NCBI GenBank assembly: GCA_963693085.1
Contig: OY856412.1
Coordinates: forward strand, 1,130,533,744 to 1,130,597,743
Length of the DNA stretch: 64,000 nucleotides
Origin: Alisma plantago-aquatica
Lineage: Eukaryota > Streptophyta > Magnoliopsida > Alismatales > Alismataceae
Reading direction: 5' to 3'
Below are positions 46,518 to 56,162 of the stretch, piece by piece. How positions within the stretch are numbered: position 1 is the stretch's first letter; the number at the start of each line of letters is the position of its first letter. A program made the position numbers and the translations under genes. Below the pieces are notes generated by a model, which was not told the DNA's origin, did not search any database, and worked only from the letters and a program-made list of their open reading frames with translations.

Positions 46518-46604
46518 CAAGCATGTCGTCAAGGCGTGGAATAGATCAAGCATGTCGTCAAGGCGTGGAATAGATCAAGTATGTCGTCAAGGCGTGGAAT
46601 AGGA
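46518..46604 (-). repeat. 29-bp tandem triplication at the RT break point
   Basis: Three copies of a 29-bp unit (CAAGYATGTCGTCAAGGCGT followed by GGAATAGAT) start at 46518, 46547 and 46576. The unit comes from the RT codons for IPRLDDILD. As 29 is not a multiple of three, each copy shifts frame. Confidence 0.9.
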
Positions 46605-47017
46605 AACTGATATTTGACGGTGATTTTATTGATGGGTTGACAATCTAAACACATTCGCCAACTGCCATCCTTCTTGGTAGCAAGGAGTGCAGGAACCGCA
46701 TAAGGACTCTTGCTCTCTCGAATGAATACTTTGAGAATTAAGGCATCAACCTGACGTTTCAATTCAGCATGCCCAGTCGGGTTCACACAGTAATGCGGTC
46801 AGTTAGGGAGCGAAGACCCTGGTGTCAAATCAATCTCATGTTGAATCTCACGCCAAGGGGGAAGCTCATCAAGAAGGTTGGTGGGTGTCATGTCCTTGAA
46901 CTTGTCGAGAAGCGAGACAAGTTCTGGTGGGGGCTGAAAATCGGACACGGGAGTGGTTTCTTTGATGTATAGCACATACATGCATCCTAGTTCTCGACTG
47001 GCTTCGTCAAGTAACAA
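46529..47017 (-). pseudogene. Gypsy reverse transcriptase, N-terminal part
   Basis: 47017-46799 encodes PPPELVSLLDKFKDM and PPWREIQHEIDLTPGSSLPN, the segment before RT in plant gypsy polyproteins. After a shift, MNPTGHAELKRQVDALI, SPYAVPALLATKKDGSWRMC and INKITVKYQFPIPRLDD follow, the first RT motifs. It ends in the tandem triplication. The usual Cys-Val-Asp is CLD here. The catalytic YIDD region is missing. Confidence 0.87.
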
Positions 47018-47040
47018 GGTGTAGAGAGTGCTGGAATTTG

Positions 47041-47480
47041 GAGAATTGGGGGCCTGGTGGTGGACTCTTTTTGGTAGGAGAGATGAATCAAGTAGGTGTT
47101 AATCGTATGTGTTTGCCTTTGTGGTTAAAGGTATAAATGTTGGAACGTCCCTCATTGTGGGCATCTAAGTCATAAATCCAAGGGCGTCCCAGAATGACGT
47201 GGCCAACATCCATGGGTAACACATCACACCAAATTTGGTCTGAATAAGCACCTAGAATGATGGGTACAAGACAACGTTAGGTGATGGGCAAGCTAATCTG
47301 GTTCACCCTATGGACTTTGGGTGGTTGTGGATGTGATTCTGGTAGTAACTCCATGCGCTTCAATCCATGGGGTGAAATGAAATTTTGGGAACTACCCAAT
47401 CAATGAGAAGTTTCCAACTACCAGCGTTTTTGAAAAGGGTTTGGAAGGGAGTTGTGTGTTTCCACTAGTCCCCTTTTGAA
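47041..47480 (-). pseudogene. Gypsy aspartic protease remnant
   Basis: Contains KLLID followed after a one-base frame change by GSSQNFISPHGLKRMELLP, the retropepsin active-site region; the shift falls at the catalytic Asp-x-Gly. Then CDVLPMDVGHVILGRPWIYD and GRSNIYTFNHKGKHI, the conserved flap and end of gypsy proteases, with one stop between. Confidence 0.78.
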
Positions 47481-47639
47481 GGTGCAGCTAGAACACGCAT
47501 GACTTGGAGATATGACGGATCATCATCATAATCAGCATCATCATCGGAGCGTTCAAAGGCTGGAAGAACATCTTCATACTCAATGTCATCCTCTGGGGTG
47601 GAATCGGGAGAATCGGAGGACACAAAGAGCACGGCGAGG

Positions 47640-49010
47640 GCATTGGGCAGCTAAGTGAGTCGTGATGTGACAATAAAAGCATTCACAACCTCGTGGAGGA
47701 GGCCGGTTTGGAGTGAGCATTATCTCCTTGCCTTTACTGGATGAAGAGTTCAAGAACCCTGAGGAGATGGTTGGGGCAGAGGATAGGTCGAACGAGACGA
47801 GGTAGTGACATGGCTATTGGTTGATCGAGTACGTTGGCCAAAACGAGAAAAGAAAGAACTGCAAGAAGCAGGTTGTAGGTAACTCTCAACCTTTTGGGCA
47901 CGTTGAAAAGCATCGTCTAAGGAGTCGTATACTGTTGCAATTCCATTTCTCACTTGGTAAACGGTGCACCAAGCGAGCAGCCAATTGCCAATCCGAGTCA
48001 TTGTGAGCACAACGGTTTTTAGCCTTCTCAAACCATTCCATGTACTCTTGAACAGAAGATGTCCCTTAGCTAAGGGCTATCAGTCGAAAAGGAGTTGTCT
48101 TTGGTATTGGGAGGGTACATAGCGTTCACGTAGCTTAGTTTTCATTTCATCCCAGAAGAGGATACAAGATTTATCACTATGCTCCATATCACGTTGGACA
48201 CCTTGCTAGTACCTCTTATCAGTCTCTTCGAGTTTCATCTTGGCAAACCTAATATGTTGAGTGTCTGTCATGTTATACTAGTGGAAGTAATCTTCCAAAC
48301 TAGCAATCCAATTGAGAAAAGCCTTAGGGTCGAGTTTACCATCAAAAGTTAGGGCATCGACCTTGACTCGTTGGGTGATATCATCGTGAGGTAGGTGTCC
48401 TTTGCGGTACTGACTGTAAGAATTTTGAGGAAAGGCCGGACCACGTGGGGGGCGTGATATACATCATGTCCAGGGAGACAAGGATGTGGCCTAGGAGGTG
48501 GAATGGGAGGATAAGGCGGAGGCATTGGTCGTTGAGGGTGTGGATAATGGTTTGCAGGAGCAGGGGGCATGGTGGTCGTGGTGCAAAGTTTGTGTTTAGA
48601 GCAACGGGTTGATGTTATAATGGAGAGGCTGATAATACGTTGGGAGGTAGGGGTGGTTTTCCTCGTAGGGATGCGGAGAATAAGAGTCGTGTTCAGCAAA
48701 AGGGTCAGTGGCCCCTAAGTTTTGGTAGTCATGAATCTCTTGGGGTTGTGATGCACAGATTTCTAAGGGAGTAATATTTAATGGAGATTGTGGTGCATTC
48801 CCATTATTCGGTGGCATACCATATCCCCAGATAAGGTGTTAAAGTCTGACTAGCCTAGAGAGTATGTATATGGTGAATAGCGTGAAGCTCAGCCATGATG
48901 GAATTGATTGAATGACCCAGAGTCTCAAGGGTAAATGAGGGTTGGGAAGACGTAGGGGTTGCTTCCGACGTGAGTTCTAAAACCAGGCTAGTAGACCTAC
49001 GGCCAGACAT
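47640..49010 (-). pseudogene. Gypsy gag with CCHC zinc knuckle
   Basis: Probable start ATG at 49010 (MSGRRSTSLVLELTSEATPT). A Pro/Tyr-rich stretch follows (48349-48817), then DPKAFLNWIASLEDYFHW-like and RFAKMKLEETDKRY, DEMKTKLRERYVPSQYQRQL (retrotrans_gag), SLDDAFQRAQKVESYL, and a zinc knuckle CFYCHITTHLAAQC that fits C-x2-C-x4-H-x4-C exactly (about 47651-47692). Stops occur after SRLVRL and elsewhere, with frame changes between segments. Confidence 0.82.
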
Positions 49011-49720
49011 AATGATTTGCAACGAAATAACCAAAAATTTACTGTGCCAAATGAAAACTTATTCTGTAATGGACAACGCAAAACAATTCAAGAAAACAAT
49101 GCGGATAGATATATGATAGTAAAGTAGTGCACCCAACAAGGGAAAATCTTTCCAAAATTAGGATTTGGCAAATTTTTGGTGGAGGAATTAAAACTCCCTA
49201 CGGACCCGTTTGTGAATGTACTAAAAATGCAGAAGAAGAGCAGAAAGTACAATAACAATGAAAAGATCTTACCCAAAGTGATGACACTCGTTGCTTCCTT
49301 GACTTTGATATGGATTGAGAGAATTACCTCATGAGGAAGTAAGATCGCTGCCCCCTGACTCTACGCGGATCCAACTCTGCGGTGAGTTGGTTGGGGGTTG
49401 TAGGGGGTCAACGACCCCTTGCTTGGGGGTTCAGGGGCTGCTTACTAGCGGTCTGGGGGGCGGTTGTCGACGGGGTAGTGGTTGGTTGACCAAAAGACGA
49501 TGGCGGCAGAAGCATGCGATGGTGACAGAAGCAGGCGGCGGCGACAGCAGCGGACAGCGGCAACATCAGGCAATGGCAGCAGCAGACAGCGGCGGTGGCG
49601 GCCGGTGTGGTTGGAGATGGCAGCAGATGACAGGGGGTGACGGGTTGAGATTAGTTGGTGGAGAACAACGGCCAGGCAGGACCTAACCCTAATGCTTTTT
49701 AGGGTTAGGCTCTGATACCA
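49011..49720 (-). other. Gypsy leader, GC-rich
   Basis: Non-coding leader between PBS and gag; 49370-49680 is G-rich on plus with GGCGGC and GCAGCAG words. A 123-codon plus-strand frame here is compositional. Confidence 0.6.
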
Positions 49721-49749
49721 CTTAATGTAAAACTACAGACTAACTATTA

Positions 49750-50716
49750 AAAAAAAGACAAAGCAATGGCTAAAAGATAAAATTCGTAATCTAGACGCAA
49801 TCTGAGGCTCCTTGCTATTCCGTAGCCATGACTTTACCAACCTGTTGTTTTTCCGCCAAGTAAGGTAGTCTTTGCTACCTTCATCATGAGGTTCTAACTC
49901 AATAATTCCACCTTCTCACGAGATTCAAGCACAGTGTCGATAGCATTCACCCAAAGAAGATAGTTTTGTGAGTTCAGCTTCACAGAAGTGATCTGAGATT
50001 GGTCGTTGTAGACGAATGTAGTGGAAGCAGCAGGCTTGGCATCTCCCATATTGAGAAATCAAGGAAACAATAGCAGACAGAGCGAATAACACGCCGTGTT
50101 TGCGGCGCGGCGGAAGACGTATATGTTGACAGGAATTAGCTCCGTCAAACGGTAAAAATAGATTCCAGGAAGACGCGTCGGAGATAGGATGGCCCGGGAA
50201 GACGCGCCGGGAAGAGGTGACGGGAATTAGCGCCATCACAAGTCAATTGATGATGCGAAGCTGACGCATCAGCAGTCCGGAGAGATGTGGGCACTCATCC
50301 ACGTACGGGGACTACGTGGAGAGGAAGGAGGATGAGAAGGAAGGTGCTCCTCCTCTCTTTGGAATAGAACGAGGGGTTCGCCTCTCCTTCAAGCAGCCAC
50401 CGTGCTTTGACGGACCGGAGGAGGATCAGCCGCCCGGTGAGGAGAATCTTTGATGGTTGTCTTGCTGCTCCGACGACGGAGGATGCAACGGAGGAGGGAA
50501 GAAGAAGGAGAACGAGCGGAGGGGAGGGAGAGGCGGTGGCTAGGGTTGCAGCAGCCAGATATGCTCTGATACCATGTGAAAGGATTTTGGTCAAAAGCAA
50601 TACCCAGTTCGGGTGTGCTCTCCTTTATTATATAGAGAAAGACTATTTACATAGTAGACCCAACAGGAAAAGGAAATAGTAAAGAGATACAAAAATAAGA
50701 AAACTATTTTCTAACA
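49750..50716 (-). mobile_element. 5' end of a copia: LTR, PBS, leader, start of gag
   Basis: 5' LTR 50575-50716 (142 bp, TGTTAGAAAATAG...CCTTTCACA on minus), PBS TGGTATCAGAGCA at 50562-50574, a GC-rich leader, then gag from ATG at 50049 (MGDAKPAASTTFVYND, SVKLNSQNYLLWVNAIDT, a stop, then after a shift WLRNSKEPQIASRLRI). It is cut near 49750, where gypsy sequence begins. No 3' end was found. Confidence 0.82.
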
Positions 50717-50719
50717 TAT

Positions 50720-51080
50720 ACTATTGTGTATTTCTACTATATAGCATACTATATTATCAACTAAACATATATTTAATTACTTAAGACCTATAATAGTAAA
50801 TACTATATACTTGTATATATTTATAAGCTTACCATTTAATGTAATTATGTAAGTATGTGTACTGTATTTCTACTGTATTCTGCTGCATTTATTTCGTTTC
50901 CTTTACTGTTCTGTTTATGTATCATCTACTATTATGTACTTAACTACTTATACTTAATTAATCTAGTTTATATGATATATTTGTACTGGCTATTGTTGTG
51001 TATTAACGTTAATCTACTGTATTACTTATACTATATTCGTATCTTAGAATTCAGGAAATATACTACTTTACTCATGACAG
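50720..51080. other. AT-rich spacer
   Basis: TA-rich with no recognised feature; an 82-codon Tyr/Leu-rich frame on plus reflects composition. Confidence 0.45.
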
Positions 51081-51547
51081 TTAGTCAATTACAGCAGCAC
51101 TAAAGTCCTTAAGATGTCTGATCATCTGAATAAAATAACACGAATGGTGTCCAGAAATTTCAATATTCCAAATAGAATCTTTGAATAGATATTCCTCACG
51201 GATCCATTTGATTCAAAGACTATCTTTCTTCGAGGAAATTCTCTAGATATTCAAAATCACAGCTGCTTCACAAACATCTTTGACTTTTTTGATGTCAAGG
51301 CTCCCTTCAGCCTTCAACTTAGTAACATTAGCCCACTTGACTAAGTGGAGGTTATTTTTACCATCACTTTGTCCCCATAAGAAATATCTAATAGTTCTCT
51401 CTACCTCATCACCATAGTCACAAATTCGGTATTCGGGATACGTACGGTGGAGCTGAAAAATTCGGAATTCGGGAATTATGCGGGAAATTCGGATAAAAAA
51501 CGGTAAAAGTACGGTCAAATTCGGTCAACTATTCGGGAAAAAGTCGG

Positions 51548-51577
<30 letters not shown>

Positions 51578-51581
<4 letters not shown>

Positions 51582-51974
51582 TCAGGCTAGAATACACTCG
51601 AGTGTACGGATCGCACGAATACACTCAAGTGTGTTTGCATATCAAGACTAGTTTTTGCAAAATGTAAACCGTTGATCTTCACCGTCATACTATAACTAGG
51701 CTACATACAAATTTTGAACCCATTTGGATGAGTGTAAGTCACTCATCTAAGGGCAACGAAATCAACACGCAAAACTAATTTGAAATGCATAATTTTTGCA
51801 GTCTTCATAACATGAGCTATACATATCCAAATGTGCTCAAATTTTGTGTATGAGTTGTTCACGAGATGTTTAAGAAGATCAACGGATTAGATTTTCAAAA
51901 AAAATATTGCATCATTGAAAACTACTTGAGTGTATTCCGCTCCGGATACACTCGAGTGTATTCTAGCCTGACTC

Positions 51975-51975
<1 letters not shown>
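51578..51975. mobile_element. (TA)n-embedded MITE, copy 2
   Basis: 398 bp with a perfect 29-bp terminal inverted repeat that starts AGAGTCAGGCTAGAATACAC and contains the palindrome ATACACTCGAGTGTAT. (TA)n lies directly on both sides (51550-51577 and 51976-51992). Nearly identical to copy 1 throughout. Confidence 0.85.
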
Positions 51976-52017
<42 letters not shown>

Positions 52018-52332
52018 ATATGTATAGATATATACATATATACATATACATATATATATATATGTATGTATGTATGTATATATGTATAGATATATACATA
52101 TATACATATATATGTATATATATATACATGTATACATATACATATATATACGCATGTATATATATACATATATATATACATGTATATATGTATACATGTA
52201 TACATATATATATACACACACATATATATACACACACACATATATATACATATATATATATGTATACATATATATTACATATATACATATATAGATATAC
52301 ATATATATACATATATACACACATATATATAG

Positions 52333-52396
<64 letters not shown>

Positions 52397-52433
52397 ATGT
52401 ATATATATATATATGTATGTATGTATATACTTT

Positions 52434-52487
<54 letters not shown>

Positions 52488-52498
52488 GTATATACTTT

Positions 52499-52542
<44 letters not shown>

Positions 52543-52570
52543 GTATATACTTTGCACATTTATATATATA
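51976..52570. repeat. TATATG/TATACA minisatellite
   Basis: (TA)n, (TATG)n and (TG)n with repeated TATACATATATACATATA words. A 55-bp unit containing GTATATACTTTGGACATATA recurs near 52426 and 52490 and in changed form near 52545. Long Tyr/Ile/His frames on both strands are artefacts. Confidence 0.9.
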
Positions 52571-53175
52571 CCACCGTACAGTAGCGAATAAAACGGGAAA
52601 AAAACGTTTAAAACGCAAATAAAACGGAAGTCGCGTTTAAAACGCGAATAACGCGTATAATACGGCAGGACAGTATTAAACGACCGTCACATACGGCAGC
52701 TGAATTATTCGCGTTTAAAACGCGAATTTTTGAAAAAAACGCCGATTATTGCGACTATGCTCATCACAAATAGAATTGGGGAGAGGGAAAGAAGAAGATC
52801 AGAAGTTATGAATAGCAGAGAGGGTAGACTTGCATAGCACCAGTCTTCCTGCTAAAAACAGTTGCTCGGATTTCCATCCATCCAATCTTTTCTTCAGTCT
52901 ATCAATCAACGGATAGCGGTGACTTTTAGACAATTTGTCTATAAACAAGGGAATGCCAAGGTATCTGAGGGAGGGAACCAGGTTGAATGCCTGGAATATT
53001 AGAAATCATCTGAGCATCAGCACCAGCACTTAAGAAGGTTGTACCTTTTTCATAACTGATTTTTAGGCCAGTAACATCAGCTAGCTTATCAAAGATCTCT
53101 TTAAGGCTATAGGCTCCACTAATATCAGCATCCATAAATACCATAAGGTCGTCAGCAAAAGCAAGATGAGAAACA

Positions 53176-53227
53176 CTTAGAAAATTAAGCACCCACTTTT
53201 TCAAAAAGCAGTCGCTTAAGCGCCCAT
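53176..53227 (-). mobile_element. hAT-like AAGCGG family, copy D, inner fragment
   Basis: On minus this reads CGCTTAAGCGACTGCTTTTT then GAAAAAGTGGGTGCTTAATTTT, matching the TTTTTGAAAAAGCAGGTGCCTAA part of copy A. It is the continuation of 55220-55284 across the LTR element. Its left limit at the LINE is approximate, and the far half of the element is missing. Confidence 0.65.
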
Positions 53228-53956
53228 TGTTGGTATGCGTGCCCATAGAGCCATCCTGAGCGATTGCATGGAGTCAGATATTAATTAAACAATTAATATA
53301 ATTTAATTGGTTAATTAATTAATTCCAGAATATTCTAATTAATCCACGAGCGTTTTAATTAACGCATTCTTTCTGTTTACTGAAGGTTTTAGAAAACCCT
53401 GCTTCCTTTCGTCTTCTATTTAAAGGGGCTTGACGGCCGATGTCTTTACAAGACATTGAGAGAGGCTTTTCAGTTTACGCACACGTACGTAAACCCTGGT
53501 CGTCAACGTCCTTAGGAGAGAAAGGAGAGCACCGCGACGCTAGCACGTCATCGCACAGAGGCTACTCCTTCCTGCCGGTTTAGGAAGCGCGACATGGAGT
53601 TTCAATCCATCCGCGTGGACGAAGTAGAGACGCAGACACTGAGACGCCTGCGTTCGGAGGACGTCAACGACCGTTCATATGCGTTACGAGCGACGTAGAT
53701 CACCGCACGAGAGGAGCGCTGACGGATCTTCCCGTGACGCGTTCGGAGGACGGGAGAGAAGTATCGTCCGTGTAAGCCAGGAGCGTTGCAAACCATTGTG
53801 CAATGGGAGATCGTCGGACTTGCTCCGCGACAAGGTATATCCCGCGAACTCACTTTCTGAATACATTGTTGTCGACGAGATCTTGTTGCGGGTTGCATGG
53901 AAATATATTTTATTTTGTTGCTTCTGTCGTGCACGTTTGCTCCACAAAACTAAACA
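53228..53956 (+). repeat. 5' LTR, 729 bp
   Basis: Starts TGTTGG and ends AAACA. It contains TATTTAAAGGGGCTTG (TATA-like) at about 53418-53433 and a CG-rich R/U5-like half with ACGTAC and GACGTC words (53480-53830). Its last 195 bases match 55040-55214. Confidence 0.82.
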
Positions 53957-54676
53957 GTGGTATCAGAGCAACGTCGATCTACGGCGTATTTGGATTCGTT
54001 TCGATATGATCGAATCGTTGTATACTATTTTCTGTGGTTGCATACGATGCGAACTTAAAGCTGCTAATGTGCATATCTAAACCTATGTCCACATATGTCG
54101 CAGGATTCTGTTTTTGACGTTTCGGACAGGATCTCGACTATGAAAAGTATTGATTTTCCTAAGTGCACGGAAGTAAAATTTCGTAGACCTTTCAAGGACT
54201 CTGCCCCTGAGACCCCGCGAGGGGCGGCCTCCCCTCGATCCCCGCCCGCTAACCGGGCAGCGGGATCCTCGCACAGGGGCGTTGCCCCTGTATACCCCGC
54301 ATAGTCTACGTGGGAGTCAAAAATTTATTTAATGGGGAATGTCCTGCATTAAAAGGAATGCAATTTTAATATGTATATATGTATATGTAGATATACCTAT
54401 GATATCATACACGTCGCCTTTTAAATCTATTTTATGTGGTGAATGCATGCACGGTTATGGCCTAGAATCCCCTTTTGTGAATGTTGTGAATGTTGCGGAT
54501 ATGTTTGTTTGTAAATGCTATGGATGTATAATGGTTGTACGTAGATCCTTTGTATAAAGTATACGGTTTGCATGCCGAGCCTCATCTCTTATTTCAAAGT
54601 GTAACCAATTCTTTTTCTTTATATTTGTACTCGTATGATGTAATAGAAATAGGATTAGTTTTAGTCTTTGTAAACT

Positions 54677-54835
54677 TGATGAAAGGAGGCCACTTGAAGA
54701 TCCAACTCTAAGGAGCATCTATGGAGAAGCAACCTGAAGATCCAATTCCAAGAAGCAACCTGAAGATCCAACTTCAAGGAGCATCCATGGAGAAGCAACT
54801 TGAAGTTTCAACCTCACGGAGCATCCATGAAGTTG
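54677..54835 (+). repeat. Short tandem repeat GAAGCAACYTGAAGATCCAA
   Basis: Four or so imperfect units of about 35-40 bp combining CTTGAAGATCCAACTCYAAG and GAGCATCCATGGAGAAGC. Confidence 0.75.
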
Positions 54836-55039
54836 TTCATTGTAATGATGATCCTTACAGGTTGATTCACAGGTGTTGTTGCATGAGATGCATAAGACCT
54901 TAGGTGGACTGTAATCCTTTGTGGTGGCTCTAAAGGATTACAATAGTATGGCCATAACCGATGTTTTTGTGTTTGTGATTGCACGTCTATCGTTTGTAGT
55001 TGTGGGTATATTAGTATATGATACGTACTATAAGTATGA

Positions 55040-55214
55040 GTATCGTCCGTGTAAGCCAAGAGCATTGCACACCATCATGCAACGGGAGGTCGCCGGACTT
55101 GCTCCGCGACAAGGTATATCCCGCGAACTCTCTTTCTGAATACGTTGTTGCCGCATGGAAATATATTTTATTTTGTTGCTTCCGCCGCGCATGTTTGCTC
55201 CACAAAACCCAACA
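55040..55214 (+). repeat. 3' LTR, 5'-truncated
   Basis: Matches the end of the 5' LTR from GTATCGTCCGTGTAAGCCA to CAAAACCCAACA. It lacks about 20 bases (gacgagatcttgttgcggg region) present in the 5' LTR and lacks the whole LTR front. Confidence 0.82.
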
Positions 55215-55219
55215 CCCAT

Positions 55220-55284
55220 TTGGTGCTCAAGCAGTCACAAGGTGTTGTTTGCACACCTCTCGCTTCCCGCTTATTAAAACATTG
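55220..55284 (-). mobile_element. hAT-like AAGCGG family, copy D, terminal fragment
   Basis: Read on minus from 55284: CAATGTTTTAATAAGCGGGA AGCGAGAGGTGTGCAAACAA, then CACCTTGTGACTGCTTGAG, clearly the same terminus and inner phrase as copies A and C. The partner end is lost. Confidence 0.72.
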
Positions 55285-56154
55285 ATAAAGACATAGTGAT
55301 CAACATGCAATCTAGAGAACTTGAATGCCATTAGTATATGACTAAGTTTATCAAACCAGGCCCTAGGACTTTGTTTCAAGCCATATATGGCTTTCTTGAG
55401 TTTGCAGACTTTAAACTCCCCTGAGCAACAAACCCAGGAGGTTGCTCCGCGTAGACTTCATTGTGAAGATCTCAATAAAGAAATGCATTTTGACATCGGT
55501 TTGGAAAAGAGGCCATCCAAGATTAACAGCAACAAAAATAAGAATCTATAGAGCTGAGAAGGGTGATAGGAAAAATGACTCAAAATAAATAATGCCATAA
55601 GAGTGTGTATAGCCCTTGACCATTAGATGGTTTTTCGTTGCTCAATAGTACGATCATGATGATATTTGATCATGAAAACCCATTGATAGCAAATTGGAGA
55701 GCAATCCATGGGGAGGAGTAACAGATCCATGGTATGATGCTCTATCAATGCAGAAATCTCTTTATCCGTAGCTTCCTCCAACCAGGGTGCGGTAGAACCT
55801 CATCGACAGATTTAGGTACAAAAATAGCAGACAAGGATCTAATAAAAGCAATGAACATCGATCACACTTTGTCATACTTGAGGTACTACACAATTCTATA
55901 CACTTGAGTTTGGGTTTGTCTAATGCATTGGCAAGTCTAATTCAGAAGGATCAGATCCTGGATTAGAAATAATACCTTCATCGATAGCAGCAAGAGTGGA
56001 AGAGATTGTGGGGGCTAAAGTTGTAGTAGAGTTAGGCCTATGTCGGTGATTTACCAGGACTAGTTTGCTTGAGCCGGAGAGGAAGAGGAAGCCATGGATA
56101 AGGAAATCATATTCGAAGAGAGACCATCTGAAAAGAGGCTAATTTTGGTCCAAG
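55285..56154 (-). pseudogene. Copia reverse-transcriptase remnant
   Basis: Minus strand pieces: [64 protein letters not shown] and [20 protein letters not shown], matching copia RT blocks from the W-AM region to just before YVDD. It is cut at 55285 by the hAT-like fragment, so the YVDD motif is missing. Many stops. Confidence 0.78.
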
Positions 56155-56162
56155 GGTGTGAC

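Larger units (their letters stand above)
46510..49725 (-). mobile_element. Truncated Ty3/gypsy retrotransposon
   Basis: Minus-strand order is PBS (TGGTATCAGAGCC, about 49701-49713), GC-rich leader, gag with zinc knuckle, protease, spacer and the first part of reverse transcriptase, the gypsy order. It stops inside RT at about 46518. Everything downstream (RNase H, integrase, 3' LTR) is absent, and at most a few tens of bases of the 5' LTR remain. All frames are broken. Confidence 0.85.
51413..52759. mobile_element. hAT-like element inserted in the LINE, CTCATCAC duplication
   Basis: Left end CATAGTCACAAATTCGG, right end reversed CATAGTCGCAATAATCGGCG. Exact 8-bp flank CTCATCAC at 51405-51412 and 52760-52767. 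The left end has repeated ATTCGG words (51422-51550), the right end AACGCGAATAA/CGTTTAAAACG words (52590-52745). It contains the (TA)n MITE copy 2 and a long TA minisatellite. No gene. Confidence 0.88.
51080..53175 (-). pseudogene. LINE reverse-transcriptase remnant, split by a hAT-like insertion
   Basis: 52768-53175 on minus gives VSHLAFADDLMVFMDADISG (FADD catalytic motif at 53148-53159), KEIFDKLADVTGLKISYEKG and RLKKRLDGWKSEQLFLAGRL, SFPLPNSIC. 51080-51412 continues with VERTIRYFLWGQSDGKNNLH, IKKVKDVCEAAVI and IREEYLF. Dropping the insert 51413-52759 and one copy of its 8-bp duplication makes the frame run on without a break, so both halves are one element. Stops and a gap after IPGIQPGSLPQIPWHS show it was already decayed. 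Confidence 0.85.
53228..55214 (+). mobile_element. Non-autonomous LTR element, CCCAT target duplication
   Basis: CCCAT flanks both sides (53223-53227 and 55215-55219). 5' LTR 53228-53956 (TGTTGGTATGCG...CTAAACA), then G and the PBS TGGTATCAGAGC at 53958-53969. The interior of about 1.07 kb has no gag or pol; the right side has the last part of a 3' LTR (55040-55214). It is inserted in copy D of the AAGCGG family. A GC-rich block at 54195-54300 and a Lys/Glu/Pro-type short repeat at 54680-54830 are the only interior features. Confidence 0.83.

Noticed and set aside
51922..52622. Open frames over 200 codons on both strands
   Set aside because: Same cause: TA/TATG/TG microsatellite inside a hAT-like element.
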